In this document: positions 31,243 through 41,975 of the stretch, piece after piece
Layout of the letters: every line of letters begins with the position of its first letter
Position numbering within the stretch: position 1 is the stretch's first letter
Assembly: GCA_944390045.1 (NCBI GenBank)
Contig: CALXOO010000018.1
Span: 1-43,498 of the forward strand
DNA length: 43,498 nucleotides
Source: an uncultured Spirochaetales bacterium
Lineage (GTDB): Bacteria > Spirochaetota > Spirochaetia > Sphaerochaetales > Sphaerochaetaceae
Direction: 5' to 3'
The notes under the pieces: generated by a model
Databases searched by the model: none
Seen by the model: only the letters and a program-made list of their open reading frames with translations
What the model was told of the DNA's origin: nothing
Program-made: the position numbers and the translations under genes

Positions 31243-34200
31243 ATGAAAGAGGAGGGGCTGGGGCCCTTTGATGACTCCCTGCAGGGGAGAATTGAGGAAC
31301 TGTGGCGCCGTGCGTCAAAGGATTCTCTGACCGGTCTGCTGAACCGGGAGACTCTTGAACAGCATATCAGGCGCCGGATTGATGAGATGGCTCCGGGGGA
31401 TCCGTGTGCCCTCATTATCATCGATCTGGATGATTTCAAGCGCGTCAATGACACATTCGGGCACAAGGCCGGAGACCAGGTCATACACAGGGCAGGACAG
31501 ATGCTGTCCTCTCTTTTCAGGGCAAGCGACATTGTCGGACGCCTTGGCGGTGATGAGTTCGCCGTCTTTCTCAGCGGGAGTGAGGTGGACGAGGAGCTGA
31601 TGCGGCGCAAGGGTGCGGAAATCTGTGATGAACTGCAGATCGTGCTCGGCGACGGACCCGCCATGAGCCTGACGGCCAGTGCCGGAATCTACCTCTCAGA
31701 GGGCCCGCAGGATTTCGACGGGCTGTATCAGGCCGCTGATCTGGCGCTGTACAAGGCGAAAAAGGACGGCAAGCACCGCTGGTGCATCAAGGCCCGCGGC
31801 TCTTACAAGAATTCCACAGGCCTGGCTGTCGGGGCCATCGGCATGACAGAGCTGTTGGAGGATCTTGACTGCGGAATCGCCATAATGGAGCTCTCAGAGC
31901 CGATCCGCCTTGTCTTCATAAGTCCGAGTTTCTGCCGGATGCTGGGGGCCGCGAAGACAGAGATGAGCACTCCGCTGGACATGACCTGTCTGGTGCATCC
32001 TGACGATGAGGTTGAGTTCGAGAGGATCTTCTATGGAGTGTCTGCCGGTGGAAAGACAGCACAGATGACCCTGCGCATAGCCTCAGCTGACGGCCGCGGC
32101 TGGCTGTGGTGGCGCCTCAGCGGCGTTCCCCTGCCTCAGGAAGGGGACTATCCGATGGTCCTCGTCAGCGCAAGTGACGTGAGTGCCTTCAAGGAGAATC
32201 AGGAAAGACTTGAGGCCGGGCGTCAGATGATGGAGAGTGCCTTCAGACAGACAGGGCAGAGCCTCTGGGAAGTCGATATGGCGTCTCACCGGCTGCGTTT
32301 TCACAAACCTGGCAGCCTTTTCTATGAAGGTGAGCCGGTGGATGGAATCGACTTTCCTGACGGCCTTGTGGAGAGCGGATTTGTCCATCCCAGTGCGGTG
32401 GCGCGCTTCCGGGAGTTCGCCTCCGGACTCCTGACCGGGCAGTCAGAAGGCTATGGCAGTTTCATAACCAGACTGCCCGGCTGTTCAGGCTATGGCTGGG
32501 TAGCGCTCTCATACATCATGATCTTCGACAAGGCGGGAGCCGCTGTCAGGGCAGTAGGCGTGGCCAGCGATCTATCTGACACATTCAAGGGACAGAGCAC
32601 GGGCATCATTCCGCAGCCCCTGCTTCCTCAGGCCCTGCTTGCCGACCTGATGGTGCGCATGCGCCTTAACCTCAGTCAGGACAGTGTGGATGATCTCTGG
32701 CTCGAGGGCCGGAGTCTTGCCGGACGCCTGGATGATGCCTCCGCCTCGACCCTGCTGGGTGGCAAACTTGGCAAGATCTTCAACAGTGATGACAGAAAGG
32801 CGCTTGGACAGCTGTTTGACAGGGAGCATCTTCTGAATCTACATGCTGCAGGGCATGACTGGGTGAATGTCTGGTATGAGAGGGCGGACAGTGGCGGGAA
32901 CATACGTCATGTGCGTCATGTCTTCCACCTGCTGGAGGGTTCTCTCACGCATGATGTGTATCTGAATTCCTATCTGATCCGGGTCAGCCTGCCCGCATCC
33001 TGGCACGGAGCGCTCAGAAACGGTGAGCATGACGCAGAGACCGGAATCTGGAGCCGCAATGCAGTCGAGGCCGCGGCAGCTGCGGCCTTCAGCGGACAGG
33101 AGGATCCTCCTTCAGTGGCTGTTCTCCAGGTCAGCGGACCTGAGAGCATGCGCTCCGGATTAATCCTGACGGCGCTTTCCTCAGCACTCGGAGTTGCGCT
33201 GGGAGGCTCCTGCCTCATAGGAACTCTTTCCCCGGATCAGCTTGTCATCCTCTTCCCCGCAGGTCTGAACAGGCAGGCCCTGCGCCGCCGCCTCGAGGAG
33301 GCTCTTGTGTACGTGCGCCGTGTCGTGGACGGACTTCCTGCCCGGGCGCGGCTTATCGCCGGGGTGGCGATGCCGGCTGCGGGTGTCTCATACAGCAGCC
33401 TTCTGAGCGCGGCCTGTGCTGTCTGCTCGCTCTGGTGGAACGCATCCGGCGATACGATCGCGTTCCAGGATGAGAATGATGACAGAAGCTGGATCAGCGC
33501 GCAGAACCAGGAGGAAGGCGACAGCATAATGGTGATGTCGCACGATCTTGCGCGCCCGCTGTCAGACGGTGAGAAAGACGTCGCGATCAACTGTATGGGT
33601 GCGATGCTGGCCGCCGACTCACTGGAGGCCTCAGTGCTTGGCGTGCTGAGGAAAATCGGTATCTACTATCAGGCAGACCGGGTCTATCTGCTGATGCTCT
33701 CTGCCGGCGACCGGGTCGTGACCATGCCATATGAGTGGACCAGAGTCGGCAAGAACCCGATACAGCAGGTTGTCTCAGGCATGAAGCTCGACCGCTTTCC
33801 CATCCTGATCCGCTGCCTTTCCGAAAAGTCGCCGGTGCTTCTCAGGCGCCAGAGACGGGATACCGGAGTCCCCTGGTGTTTCACGGCCGTACCGCTGATC
33901 AGAAAGGGCAATGCTGACGCCGAAGGCTTTCTCTGCATAGAGAATCCTGCGGAGCACACCGGCAATGCCGTGCTCTTCGGAGCTCTCATTCCCTACATGC
34001 TGCATGAGCGGGACCGCTTCCAGGGCTCTGCCGGACAGGGCGGTGCGGTGGAAAAGCTCATGGGCCTGCCTGACCTCAGGTCATATATGTCAAGGATCCG
34101 CACGCTCAACAGCGGCCGTTACAGCTCTCTTGGTGCCGTCTGTCTGGACATACCTTCAATGGCCTCCATCAACGGGAGGCAGGGCTTTGAGTATGGCAGC

Positions 34201-35277
34201 CGTCTGCTGTGGTATGTCTCAAAGACTCTCATGGACATTTTCGGACAGGACCTGGTGTTCAGAACATGGGAAGCCGAATTCGTGGCCTTCCTTCCGGACA
34301 CGACAGGCCAGGTCTTTCAGGGCAGGTGCATGCGCCTGCGGTCCATACTCCAGCGCCGCTATCCCGGGGAGACCCGGGTCGGAACGGCCTGGTCGGACGG
34401 AGTCTTCACCGGACGCCAGCTTGTAGAGGATGCCCGCGGGACCATGGACAAAGGCGCCAATACCTCCGGCAATGGCCTGAGCTACCGTGATGATCTGTCG
34501 ATGGCTGATGATCCGCCCGTGCACATCACACTGCATTACCAGCCCAAGATCGATCTTGGAAGCGGACAGCTCGTTGGCTGCGAGGCCTTGGTGCGTGCAG
34601 TTTCGGAGGATGGTACTCTGGTCCCTCCGGCCCGCTTCATACCGAGACTTGAGGAGCAGGGGAGCATAAGGGAAATGGACCTGTATGTCCTTGAGATGGC
34701 GCTCTGTCAGGCGGAGACCTGGATAAAGTCCGGACTGCCAGCAGTTCCTGTGGCAGTCAACATCTCCCGCGTCACGCTCAGCCATCCTTCAGCGATGGCC
34801 TCCATCCTTGCGGCACAGAGCAGGCATCCGCTTGTTCCCCAGGACGCGCTGGAGGTTGAGGTGACTGAGAGCGCCGGTGTCATGGACAATGCCGAATTCC
34901 GCAATGCCGTAGACCGTTTCAGGGAGGCCGGACTGCATGTAGGCCTTGACGACTTCGGTTCCCGCTATGCCAATATGTCACTGTTCACGGATGTCGTGTT
35001 TGATACGGTGAAGCTGGACCGCAGCCTGATCAGCGGAATCGTCGGCAACCAGGTCAACAGGATGCTGGTGCGTGATCTGGTCAGCATATGCCGCTCGCGC
35101 GGTATGGACTGTGTGGCCGAGGGCGTGGAGACTGAGGAACAGAGGGCCGCGCTGCTGGAGACAGGCTGCATGACAGCCCAGGGCTATCTTTTCGACAGGC
35201 CGCTTCCCTGTGAGGTCTTCGAGAAGAAATACCTGAGAAAGAACGATAAGGAGGAGTCATATGAAAAACAGTATTGA
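31243..35277 (+). CDS. multi-domain c-di-GMP protein (GGDEF, PAS, GAF, EAL)
   Basis: 1344 residues, no membrane segment. An N-terminal GGDEF domain (about 22-185) has an intact GGDEF (102-106) and, five residues before it, an RxxD inhibition site (93-96), so it can make c-di-GMP and sense it. PAS-like regions follow (about 205-450). A degenerate GGDEF-like domain sits at about 595-740, a GAF-like domain at about 775-920, and a second degenerate one (WEAEF instead of GGDEF) at about 935-1070. The C-terminal EAL domain (about 1085-1335) keeps EALVR, LDDFGSRY, VKLDRSLI and AEGVETEEQ, so it should degrade c-di-GMP. The end overlaps the CheB-CheR gene by 17 nt. Confidence 0.93.
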   Translation: MKEEGLGPFDDSLQGRIEELWRRASKDSLTGLLNRETLEQHIRRRIDEMAPGDPCALIIIDLDDFKRVNDTFGHKAGDQVIHRAGQMLSSLFRASDIVGRLGGDEFAVFLSGSEVDEELMRRKGAEICDELQIVLGDGPAMSLTASAGIYLSEGPQDFDGLYQAADLALYKAKKDGKHRWCIKARGSYKNSTGLAVGAIGMTELLEDLDCGIAIMELSEPIRLVFISPSFCRMLGAAKTEMSTPLDMTCLVHPDDEVEFERIFYGVSAGGKTAQMTLRIASADGRGWLWWRLSGVPLPQEGDYPMVLVSASDVSAFKENQERLEAGRQMMESAFRQTGQSLWEVDMASHRLRFHKPGSLFYEGEPVDGIDFPDGLVESGFVHPSAVARFREFASGLLTGQSEGYGSFITRLPGCSGYGWVALSYIMIFDKAGAAVRAVGVASDLSDTFKGQSTGIIPQPLLPQALLADLMVRMRLNLSQDSVDDLWLEGRSLAGRLDDASASTLLGGKLGKIFNSDDRKALGQLFDREHLLNLHAAGHDWVNVWYERADSGGNIRHVRHVFHLLEGSLTHDVYLNSYLIRVSLPASWHGALRNGEHDAETGIWSRNAVEAAAAAAFSGQEDPPSVAVLQVSGPESMRSGLILTALSSALGVALGGSCLIGTLSPDQLVILFPAGLNRQALRRRLEEALVYVRRVVDGLPARARLIAGVAMPAAGVSYSSLLSAACAVCSLWWNASGDTIAFQDENDDRSWISAQNQEEGDSIMVMSHDLARPLSDGEKDVAINCMGAMLAADSLEASVLGVLRKIGIYYQADRVYLLMLSAGDRVVTMPYEWTRVGKNPIQQVVSGMKLDRFPILIRCLSEKSPVLLRRQRRDTGVPWCFTAVPLIRKGNADAEGFLCIENPAEHTGNAVLFGALIPYMLHERDRFQGSAGQGGAVEKLMGLPDLRSYMSRIRTLNSGRYSSLGAVCLDIPSMASINGRQGFEYGSRLLWYVSKTLMDIFGQDLVFRTWEAEFVAFLPDTTGQVFQGRCMRLRSILQRRYPGETRVGTAWSDGVFTGRQLVEDARGTMDKGANTSGNGLSYRDDLSMADDPPVHITLHYQPKIDLGSGQLVGCEALVRAVSEDGTLVPPARFIPRLEEQGSIREMDLYVLEMALCQAETWIKSGLPAVPVAVNISRVTLSHPSAMASILAAQSRHPLVPQDALEVEVTESAGVMDNAEFRNAVDRFREAGLHVGLDDFGSRYANMSLFTDVVFDTVKLDRSLISGIVGNQVNRMLVRDLVSICRSRGMDCVAEGVETEEQRAALLETGCMTAQGYLFDRPLPCEVFEKKYLRKNDKEESYEKQY

Positions 35278-37792
35278 TGCCGGAACGGGGCACGAGGATC
35301 TTCTGGTCATAGGAATCGGAGCATCAGCCGGAGGCCTTGAGGCCCTGCAGCAGTTTTTCCAGCACATGCCGTCGCACAGCGGACTGTGCTTCGTGGTGAT
35401 CCAGCACCTTTCTCCGGATTACAAGAGTCTCATGGCCGACATTCTGGGCAAACATACGCAGATGGGAGTCCATCAGGCGGAGAACGGCATGACGCTGTGC
35501 CCGGACAACGTCTACCTGATTCCACCCAAGAAGTACATGACAGTCAAGGACGGGCATCTCGTGCTGTCCGACTACGCCAACGGCACACTGAATCATCCGA
35601 TAGATGTGTTCTTCACCTCGCTGGCCGAGGAGAAGAAGGAGCACTCGATCGTCGTCGTGCTCTCAGGCACCGGTTCTGACGGGACCAACGGCGTCAAGGC
35701 GGTCAAGGAACATGGAGGGCTGGTCATAGCCCAGGCCCCGGAGAGCGCGAAGTTCGACGGCATGCCGCGCTCAGTGATCAACACTGGCCTTGCGGACTTC
35801 GTCCTCACTCCGGAAGAGACGGCAGAGGAGATACTGAACTTCTCCACGACACCCTTCCTGCTCAGGACCCGCCCGGGAGAACTCCAGGGATCGGATGAGG
35901 AGGATCTCTTCAGCGAGGAGGAGACTCTGTCCCATATCTACACGATACTGAAGAACGCGAGCGGAATCGACTTCACCTATTACAAGCGTTCCACAATCCT
36001 CAGGCGCATAGAGCGCCGCATGCTCGTGACCCATACTGCGACGCTTTCTGAGTTTGCCCGCCTGCTGGGCGACAACAGCGATGAAGTGAACACGCTTGTC
36101 AAGGAGATACTGATCGGAGTGACGAACTTCTTCCGGGATCCGGCTTTCTTCGAGAAGCTGAAGTACAATGCGGTGCACAAGATCGTGGAGAGGTCCAGAG
36201 AGGATGAGCCGATCCGTGTCTGGAGTGCCGGCTGCTCGACCGGCGAGGAGGCTTATTCTGTCGCCATACTCTTTCATGAGGTGATGGAGGAGCTTCAGGT
36301 GCAGCGTGACGTGAAGATCTTCGCGACAGATGTCGACAGCCGCGCAATTGAGCAGGCTGGCAGGGGCTTCTTCTCGGAGAACATCGTCGATGACGTTACC
36401 CCGGACCGTCTGGCCCGCTTTTTCATCAAGCAGAATGAAGGCTATCAGGTCAGCAAGGACATAAGGCGCATGATAGTCTTCGCGACGCACAATATGTTCT
36501 CCGATCCTCCTTTCGGGAAGCTCGACATGATCATCTGCCGGAATGTGATGATCTACTTCCAGCCAGTGCTGCGCCGCGGGCTGTTCGCGATCTTCCACTC
36601 CGCACTGAAGAACAACGGCTTCCTCTTCCTGGGCAAGAGCGAGACAGCAGGGGAGTATGTGAACCTCTTCAAGCCTGTGTGCGCTGTCGAGAAAATCTAT
36701 GTGCACAAGGGTGAGGGCAAGGTCGAGGATCTGACTCCGCCGGCCTTCAGCATACCGAACATACATACTGTCATCCCGACCGGACTGCGCATGGCGGGGT
36801 CCCAGGATGATGACAGTGTCAGTGAGGAGAAATACACTCACTTCCTTGAGCGCTTCCTGCCTGCTTCTGTCGTAGTGGGGCCGGATGACAACGTCGTCCA
36901 CTTCTTCGGAAACTACGGCGACTACCTCTCAATCGCGCCCGGAAAGGCCTCGCTGAACTTCTTCAGCATGCTGGACAAGGATCTGTCGCTCGTGGCTGCC
37001 ACCGCCGTGGGCCGCTGTCGCAATGAGGCCTGTGCGGTGACCTATACAGACATTGCCGTTGACGTCCCCTCCGGCCGCAGGGTGATCGACCTTTCAGTGC
37101 AGCCTGTTCCTCCTGTGCTTCCGGGTGATGACGAGAATCTGGTCGCGGTCTTCTTCATTGAGAACCATCAGCTTCCATCAGGAGGCGTCATCGAGAAATA
37201 CGACATAGATGCCACTGCCGCGCGGCGGATTGCAGAACTTGAGCATGAGTTCTCTGTCTCCCAGAGTGATCTGAGGGCGACCATACAGCGGCTTGAGACC
37301 GTTAACGGGGAGCTTCAGGCAGCCAACGAGGAGCTTCTGACCGCGAATGAGGAGCTGCAGAGCTCCACTGAAGAGCTGCAGTCCGTCAATGAGGAGCTGT
37401 ACACCGTCAACACGGAACATCAGCTGAAGCTGGATGAGCTGACGATGATGACGAATGACCTGTCGAACTTCCTTTCATCCACAATGATCGGAATACTCTT
37501 TGTGGACAGCAATCTCAACATACGCAAGTTCACGGAGTATGTCGGGCGTGAATTCCAGCTGATGGATCATGATATCGGACGGTCCATACAGATCTTCGCC
37601 CACAGCTTCCCGGATGAGGCGATCGAGGACGACTGCCGCCGCGTGCTGCGCGACCTGAGTTCGGTCGACCGTGAGGTGACTGCCATGAACGGGCGTCACT
37701 ACACGCTCCGCATCGCTCCCTACCGGACGACTGAGAACAGCATCCGAGGTCTGGTGATCACAATCATTGACAGTCTGGGCACCAAAGCATGA
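35261..37792 (+). CDS. CheB-CheR fusion with C-terminal coiled coil and PAS
   Basis: 843 residues. The CheB methylesterase domain (about 10-190) has the catalytic Ser in [12 protein letters not shown], the His in VIQHLSPD and the Asp in GTGSDGTNG. The CheR methyltransferase domain (about 210-475) shows [12 protein letters not shown] for S-adenosylmethionine and the CRNVMIYF motif. A long Glu/Leu coiled coil (about 655-725, NEEL repeats) and a PAS-like domain (about 725-840) end the protein. No receiver or kinase domain is present. No chemoreceptor is nearby, so the methylation target is unknown. AGGAGG lies close to ATG 35261, and the 17-nt overlap couples it to the c-di-GMP gene. Confidence 0.93.
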   Translation: MKNSIDAGTGHEDLLVIGIGASAGGLEALQQFFQHMPSHSGLCFVVIQHLSPDYKSLMADILGKHTQMGVHQAENGMTLCPDNVYLIPPKKYMTVKDGHLVLSDYANGTLNHPIDVFFTSLAEEKKEHSIVVVLSGTGSDGTNGVKAVKEHGGLVIAQAPESAKFDGMPRSVINTGLADFVLTPEETAEEILNFSTTPFLLRTRPGELQGSDEEDLFSEEETLSHIYTILKNASGIDFTYYKRSTILRRIERRMLVTHTATLSEFARLLGDNSDEVNTLVKEILIGVTNFFRDPAFFEKLKYNAVHKIVERSREDEPIRVWSAGCSTGEEAYSVAILFHEVMEELQVQRDVKIFATDVDSRAIEQAGRGFFSENIVDDVTPDRLARFFIKQNEGYQVSKDIRRMIVFATHNMFSDPPFGKLDMIICRNVMIYFQPVLRRGLFAIFHSALKNNGFLFLGKSETAGEYVNLFKPVCAVEKIYVHKGEGKVEDLTPPAFSIPNIHTVIPTGLRMAGSQDDDSVSEEKYTHFLERFLPASVVVGPDDNVVHFFGNYGDYLSIAPGKASLNFFSMLDKDLSLVAATAVGRCRNEACAVTYTDIAVDVPSGRRVIDLSVQPVPPVLPGDDENLVAVFFIENHQLPSGGVIEKYDIDATAARRIAELEHEFSVSQSDLRATIQRLETVNGELQAANEELLTANEELQSSTEELQSVNEELYTVNTEHQLKLDELTMMTNDLSNFLSSTMIGILFVDSNLNIRKFTEYVGREFQLMDHDIGRSIQIFAHSFPDEAIEDDCRRVLRDLSSVDREVTAMNGRHYTLRIAPYRTTENSIRGLVITIIDSLGTKA

Positions 37793-37809
37793 GTGAGCTG
37801 CTTCCAGGT

Positions 37810-37830
37810 CCCCGCAGGGCTCCTGCGGGG
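37810..37830 (+). terminator. strong hairpin after the CheB-CheR gene
   Basis: CCCCGCAGG (37810-37818) and CCTGCGGGG (37822-37830) form a 9-bp GC stem with a 3-nt loop. No run of T follows, so it may be a weak or Rho-aided terminator, or just an end-protecting structure. Confidence 0.45.
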
Positions 37831-37875
37831 GGCCTCTCCGCAAGGCTTGTCAGGTGTTTCATGAGTGCCGGGTTA

Positions 37876-37904
37876 TTGTAATTAATCCGGCTAGTCATTA
37901 ATAT
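37876..37904 (+). promoter_or_regulatory. ileS promoter
   Basis: TTGTAA (37876-37881) and TAATAT (37899-37904), 17 nt apart. Transcription near 37911 leaves a leader of about 25 nt. No T-box-like structure fits in this space. Confidence 0.45.
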
Positions 37905-37935
37905 CCACTCCATAAAAGAATTGGAGAAAAAACGA

Positions 37936-40900
37936 ATGTTTCGTCCTGTAAACAGTAAGGCTGACTTTGCCAAGATGGAAGAGGGCGTTCTCAAGTTCTG
38001 GAAGGACAATGACATCTTCCAGAAGTCCATTGAGATGCGCCCTGCAGACAATGAGTATGTTTTCTATGACGGTCCTCCCTTCGCGACCGGACTGCCGCAC
38101 TTCGGCCACTTTGTTCCTGGAACGATCAAGGACGCCATCCCACGCTATCAGACCATGCGCGGCAGACGCGTCGAGCGCGGATTCGGCTGGGACTGCCACG
38201 GACTGCCTGTCGAGGGCATAGTCCAGAAAGAGCTTGGCATCTCAGGGCACAAGGCCATCGTCGACTATGGTGTCGACAAGTTCAATGAAAAGTGCCGCTC
38301 TGTCGTCCTGCGCTACACCGCGGAGTGGGAGGAGTATGTCAACAGGATGGGCCGCTGGGTTGACTTCCGCAAGGGCTACAGGACCATGGACAAGAACTAC
38401 ATGGAGTCCATCTGGTGGGTCTTCAAGACGCTCTATGACAAGGGGCTGATCTATGAGGGCTTCAACATCCTGCCTTATTCCCCGGCGCTGGCATGCCCGC
38501 TGAGCAACATGGAGGTCAACCTCGGAGGCTACAGGGACGTCGTCGATCCCGCAGTCACCGTCCGTTTTGCCGTGGACGGCGAGGAGAACAGCTACTTCCT
38601 CGCCTGGACAACCACGCCCTGGACCCTGCCCAGCAACCTGGCGCTTGCCGTCGGTCCCGATATCGACTACGTGAAGGTCAGGGACGACGAGGGGGGTGAG
38701 TTCTACTACCTGGCCGAGAAGCTGCTTGGCAAGTACTACAAGGACGGCAAGGGATGCACTGTCGTTGCCCGCATGAAGGGCTCTGATCTCAAGGGCATGA
38801 CCTATGAGCCTCTTTTCCCGTATTTCGCAAATCTCAAGAGCCAGGGCGCCTTTGTCGTGGTATGCGGCGACTATGTCACCACTGAGGACGGATGCGGCAT
38901 CGTCCATACTGCACCCGGTTTCGGCGAGGATGACTACAAGGTGCTCAGGGGTACTGGCATTCCGACAGTCTGCCCTGTGGATGAGGAGTGCCGCTTCACG
39001 GATGAGGTTCCTGACTGGAAGGGCGTTTTCGTCAAGGATGCCGACAAGAGCATCATCGCCTGGCTGAAGGAGCACGGTAAGCTGGTCAAGAAGGAGAACT
39101 ACACTCACTCTTATCCCTTCTGCTGGAGGACCGGCAGTCCGCTGATCTACCGCGCGATGAGCTGCTGGTTCGTCGATGTCCCGAAGATCAAGAAGATACT
39201 GCTTGAGTGCAACGAGCAGGTCAACTGGGTTCCCGACCACATCAAGCACGGCCGTTTCGGAAAGTGGCTTGAGGGTGCCAGGGAGTGGGCGATCAGCCGC
39301 AACAGGTTCTGGGGCAACCCGATTCCGGTGTGGAAGTGCGACGGTTCTGACTACATCGAGGTGATCGGCTCTGTCGCAGAGCTCGAGGCGAAGTGCGGAA
39401 AGAAGGTCGAGGATCTGCATAAGCAGTACGTGGATGAGCTGACCTGGCCCAGTCCGGACGGCAAGGGCACGATGAGGAGGATTCCGGATGTCCTTGACTG
39501 CTGGTTTGAGTCCGGCAGCATGCCCTACGCCCAGAATCATTACCCCTTTGAGAACAAGGAGAGGTTCGAGAAGCACTTCCCGGCAGATTTCATCAACGAG
39601 GGTCTGGACCAGACACGCGGCTGGTTCTATTCTCTGGCAGTCATAGCGGCCGGACTTTTTGAGAAGCCCGCCTTCCTCAACTGCGTCGTCTCCGGCATTG
39701 TCCTGGCTGAGGACGGAAAGAAGATGTCCAAGAGCCTCAACAATTACGCTGACCCGATGGATATCGTCGCCAAGTATGGTGCTGACGCGCTCCGCTTCGC
39801 CCTCCTGAACAGTCAGGTAGTGAAGGCGGAGGACCTCAAGTTCGGTGATGACACGGTCAAGGATGTGATCAAGTTCCTCATGCTTCCGCTGTGGAACGCA
39901 TACTCATTCTTCGTCACTTATGCGAACATCGACAGCTATACGCCGTCCAGCACCCCGTACGACAGGCTTGAGAATCCGCTTGACAAGTGGATTGTCAGTG
40001 AGACGAACCGCCTTGTCGAGGAGATCACGAAGGGCTTTGAGTCCTATGACATCCAGTCTGTCTGCCAGAACCTTCTCTCATTCATCGACGAGCTGAACAA
40101 CTGGTACATCAGGCGCAGCCGCAGGAGATTCTGGAAGAGTGAGAACGACGGCGACAAGAAGATGGCCTACGACACTCTCTATTTTGTCCTCATGACCTTC
40201 ATCAAGCTGGCCTGTCCTGTCATTCCGTTCATGACTGAGGAGATGTATCAGAACCTCAGGACGGAAGGAATGCCTGAGTCAGTCCATCTCAATGACTGGC
40301 CCCAGTGCGATGACAGGTGCCGCGACAGGAGTCTGGAGGCCGAGATGGGGCTCACGATGAAGGTCGTGACCATGGGCCGCAGCCTGCGTGCCGCAAGCCA
40401 GCTCAAGGTCAGGCAGCCTCTGTCCCGTTACTTCATAGTCGACCGCAATGCGGAGGAGAGGGCCGTCATCAGCTCGAATGCCGATATCATCAAGGAGGAG
40501 CTGAACGTCAAGGAAGTCGATGTCGAGGCGGATGAGTCAAGGCTCGTCAGCTACTCGGCCAAGGCCAACTTCAAGGTTCTCGGCTCGAAGCTCGGAAAGG
40601 ACATGAAGGAGGTCGCGCTCCTGGTGCAGAAGCTCACGAGCGACGAGATCGCGGCCATCCTTGACGGTGGTGCGCATGCCATCTCCTATTCTGCAGGAAG
40701 CATCAGCATCACTGCCTCTGATATCGTGGTCCAGCGCAGCGAGCTGGCCAATGTCAAGGTCCTCAATGAGGGGAATATCACAGTGGGCTTCGATACTGAG
40801 ATCACTCCTGAGCTTCTCAACGAGGGTATTGCCCGCGATGTCGTGCGCTCTGTCCAGACGAGGAGAAAGGACAGCGGCCTGGAGGTCAGCGACCATATCA

Positions 40901-41064
40901 GGCTCACAATCGACGCCAGCGGTGTCATCAATGATGCCATCTGCGCCAATCGTGATTATATTTGCGGAGAGACCCTTGCCGACGAGCTGGTCATCGCGCC
41001 CAACGCCGGTGCACAGGTTGAGATCGCGGACGAGAAGATCGCCCTGCAGGTGGAGAAGATATGA
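37936..41064 (+). CDS. ileS: isoleucyl-tRNA synthetase, long (IleRS2) type
   Basis: 1042 residues, the length of the IleRS2 type found in spirochaetes and eukaryotes. The ATP motif is GLPHFGH (about 52-58) and the KMSKS loop is intact (about 595-599). WTTTPWTLPSNLA-type sequence marks the editing domain. It charges isoleucine on tRNA-Ile. IleRS2 enzymes are usually less sensitive to mupirocin. ATG 37936 is preferred, with GGAG nine bases before it, over the TTG at 37921. Its stop overlaps the next gene by 4 nt. Confidence 0.97.
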   Translation: MFRPVNSKADFAKMEEGVLKFWKDNDIFQKSIEMRPADNEYVFYDGPPFATGLPHFGHFVPGTIKDAIPRYQTMRGRRVERGFGWDCHGLPVEGIVQKELGISGHKAIVDYGVDKFNEKCRSVVLRYTAEWEEYVNRMGRWVDFRKGYRTMDKNYMESIWWVFKTLYDKGLIYEGFNILPYSPALACPLSNMEVNLGGYRDVVDPAVTVRFAVDGEENSYFLAWTTTPWTLPSNLALAVGPDIDYVKVRDDEGGEFYYLAEKLLGKYYKDGKGCTVVARMKGSDLKGMTYEPLFPYFANLKSQGAFVVVCGDYVTTEDGCGIVHTAPGFGEDDYKVLRGTGIPTVCPVDEECRFTDEVPDWKGVFVKDADKSIIAWLKEHGKLVKKENYTHSYPFCWRTGSPLIYRAMSCWFVDVPKIKKILLECNEQVNWVPDHIKHGRFGKWLEGAREWAISRNRFWGNPIPVWKCDGSDYIEVIGSVAELEAKCGKKVEDLHKQYVDELTWPSPDGKGTMRRIPDVLDCWFESGSMPYAQNHYPFENKERFEKHFPADFINEGLDQTRGWFYSLAVIAAGLFEKPAFLNCVVSGIVLAEDGKKMSKSLNNYADPMDIVAKYGADALRFALLNSQVVKAEDLKFGDDTVKDVIKFLMLPLWNAYSFFVTYANIDSYTPSSTPYDRLENPLDKWIVSETNRLVEEITKGFESYDIQSVCQNLLSFIDELNNWYIRRSRRRFWKSENDGDKKMAYDTLYFVLMTFIKLACPVIPFMTEEMYQNLRTEGMPESVHLNDWPQCDDRCRDRSLEAEMGLTMKVVTMGRSLRAASQLKVRQPLSRYFIVDRNAEERAVISSNADIIKEELNVKEVDVEADESRLVSYSAKANFKVLGSKLGKDMKEVALLVQKLTSDEIAAILDGGAHAISYSAGSISITASDIVVQRSELANVKVLNEGNITVGFDTEITPELLNEGIARDVVRSVQTRRKDSGLEVSDHIRLTIDASGVINDAICANRDYICGETLADELVIAPNAGAQVEIADEKIALQVEKI

Positions 41065-41975
41065 GAGGAAAGGGACTGGTCCTTCTGCCGCTTCTTATGA
41101 CTGTTGTCCTGACAGGCTGTGTCCACCATTCGCCATTTGAGGAGGATTACTACTTCCAGGCCATGGGCAGGGACAGCGAGATTGTCGTCACTGCCGACAC
41201 CACGCGTCTCAAGTCAGCCATGCCTGATCTCCTGACAACGGGAAACGGAGTGATGGATGACATTCTGGATCGCAGCACGCGCGTCTCGGTCAGCTTCTAC
41301 AAGGACAGCTATGGAGGCGAGGAGGACTATCCCGCAGACCTGTCTGAGTTCGACTACTACGGAGCCCTCGAGGGAAATTACGGTTCTTTCACCATCAACA
41401 CGGCCCTCTCCTGGAGCAGTCAGTTCCACAAGGAGAAGGCCGGTGGCGTGAAGTACTACACCGATGATGATCACTCGATCGAGCTTGCCGTTCCCGAATC
41501 CGGACTGCTGCTTTTCGCAAGTAAGGATTATGTCCAGGCTTATCTGGACACTGTTGAGGAGAGGCTGCTTAGGATAGACGGCGAGACGGCGAAGCTGATG
41601 GGTGAGAGCCTTTTCGGCCTCTATGTCAGGAGTCCGAAGACGATGATTGATCTGGGCTTCGAGCTTCCGTACTCAGTCATCGCGAAGATGAGTGACGCGC
41701 TGATCTATGTCAACGAGAGTGAGGATGGCGGTTATGTGCTGAATGCCGACATCACGATGCAGAGCGCGGATCTCGCCGGCACGCTGACGCAGCTGCTGCG
41801 GCAGCAGGTCATGGGTGAGCTCCGGCGTCAGGGAATAAGGCCTGACTTTGCCGCTCTTGCTGACAGCTACCGTTCTGAGGGCAGCCGGGTCATTGTCCGC
41901 GGCCACGCACTCACTGAGGATCAGGCAGCATCCCTCTCCGGCAGGATAACAAGCATTACTGGAGGTGTTTTGTAA
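41061..41975 (+). CDS. lipoprotein of unknown function
   Basis: 304 residues. Signal peptide with lipobox VLTGC (cysteine at residue 20). The mature part is acidic and contains repeated strand-helix segments with no family I recognise. It overlaps ileS (ATGA) and its stop TAA touches the start of the next gene, so it is expressed with both synthetase genes; this looks like operon packing rather than a shared function. Confidence 0.8.
   Translation: MRGKGLVLLPLLMTVVLTGCVHHSPFEEDYYFQAMGRDSEIVVTADTTRLKSAMPDLLTTGNGVMDDILDRSTRVSVSFYKDSYGGEEDYPADLSEFDYYGALEGNYGSFTINTALSWSSQFHKEKAGGVKYYTDDDHSIELAVPESGLLLFASKDYVQAYLDTVEERLLRIDGETAKLMGESLFGLYVRSPKTMIDLGFELPYSVIAKMSDALIYVNESEDGGYVLNADITMQSADLAGTLTQLLRQQVMGELRRQGIRPDFAALADSYRSEGSRVIVRGHALTEDQAASLSGRITSITGGVL

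Noticed and set aside
35771..36901. 376-residue minus-strand frame inside the CheB-CheR gene
   Set aside because: Antisense shadow in GC-rich coding DNA; the plus frame has CheR motifs.
37831..37935. T-box leader ahead of ileS
   Set aside because: Only about 100 nt separate the genes, and the predicted leader is about 25 nt; no T-box sequence (AGGGTGGNACCGCG) is seen.
38242..39576. 444-residue minus-strand frame inside ileS
   Set aside because: It is the antisense of a conserved part of ileS; no motif and no ribosome site.
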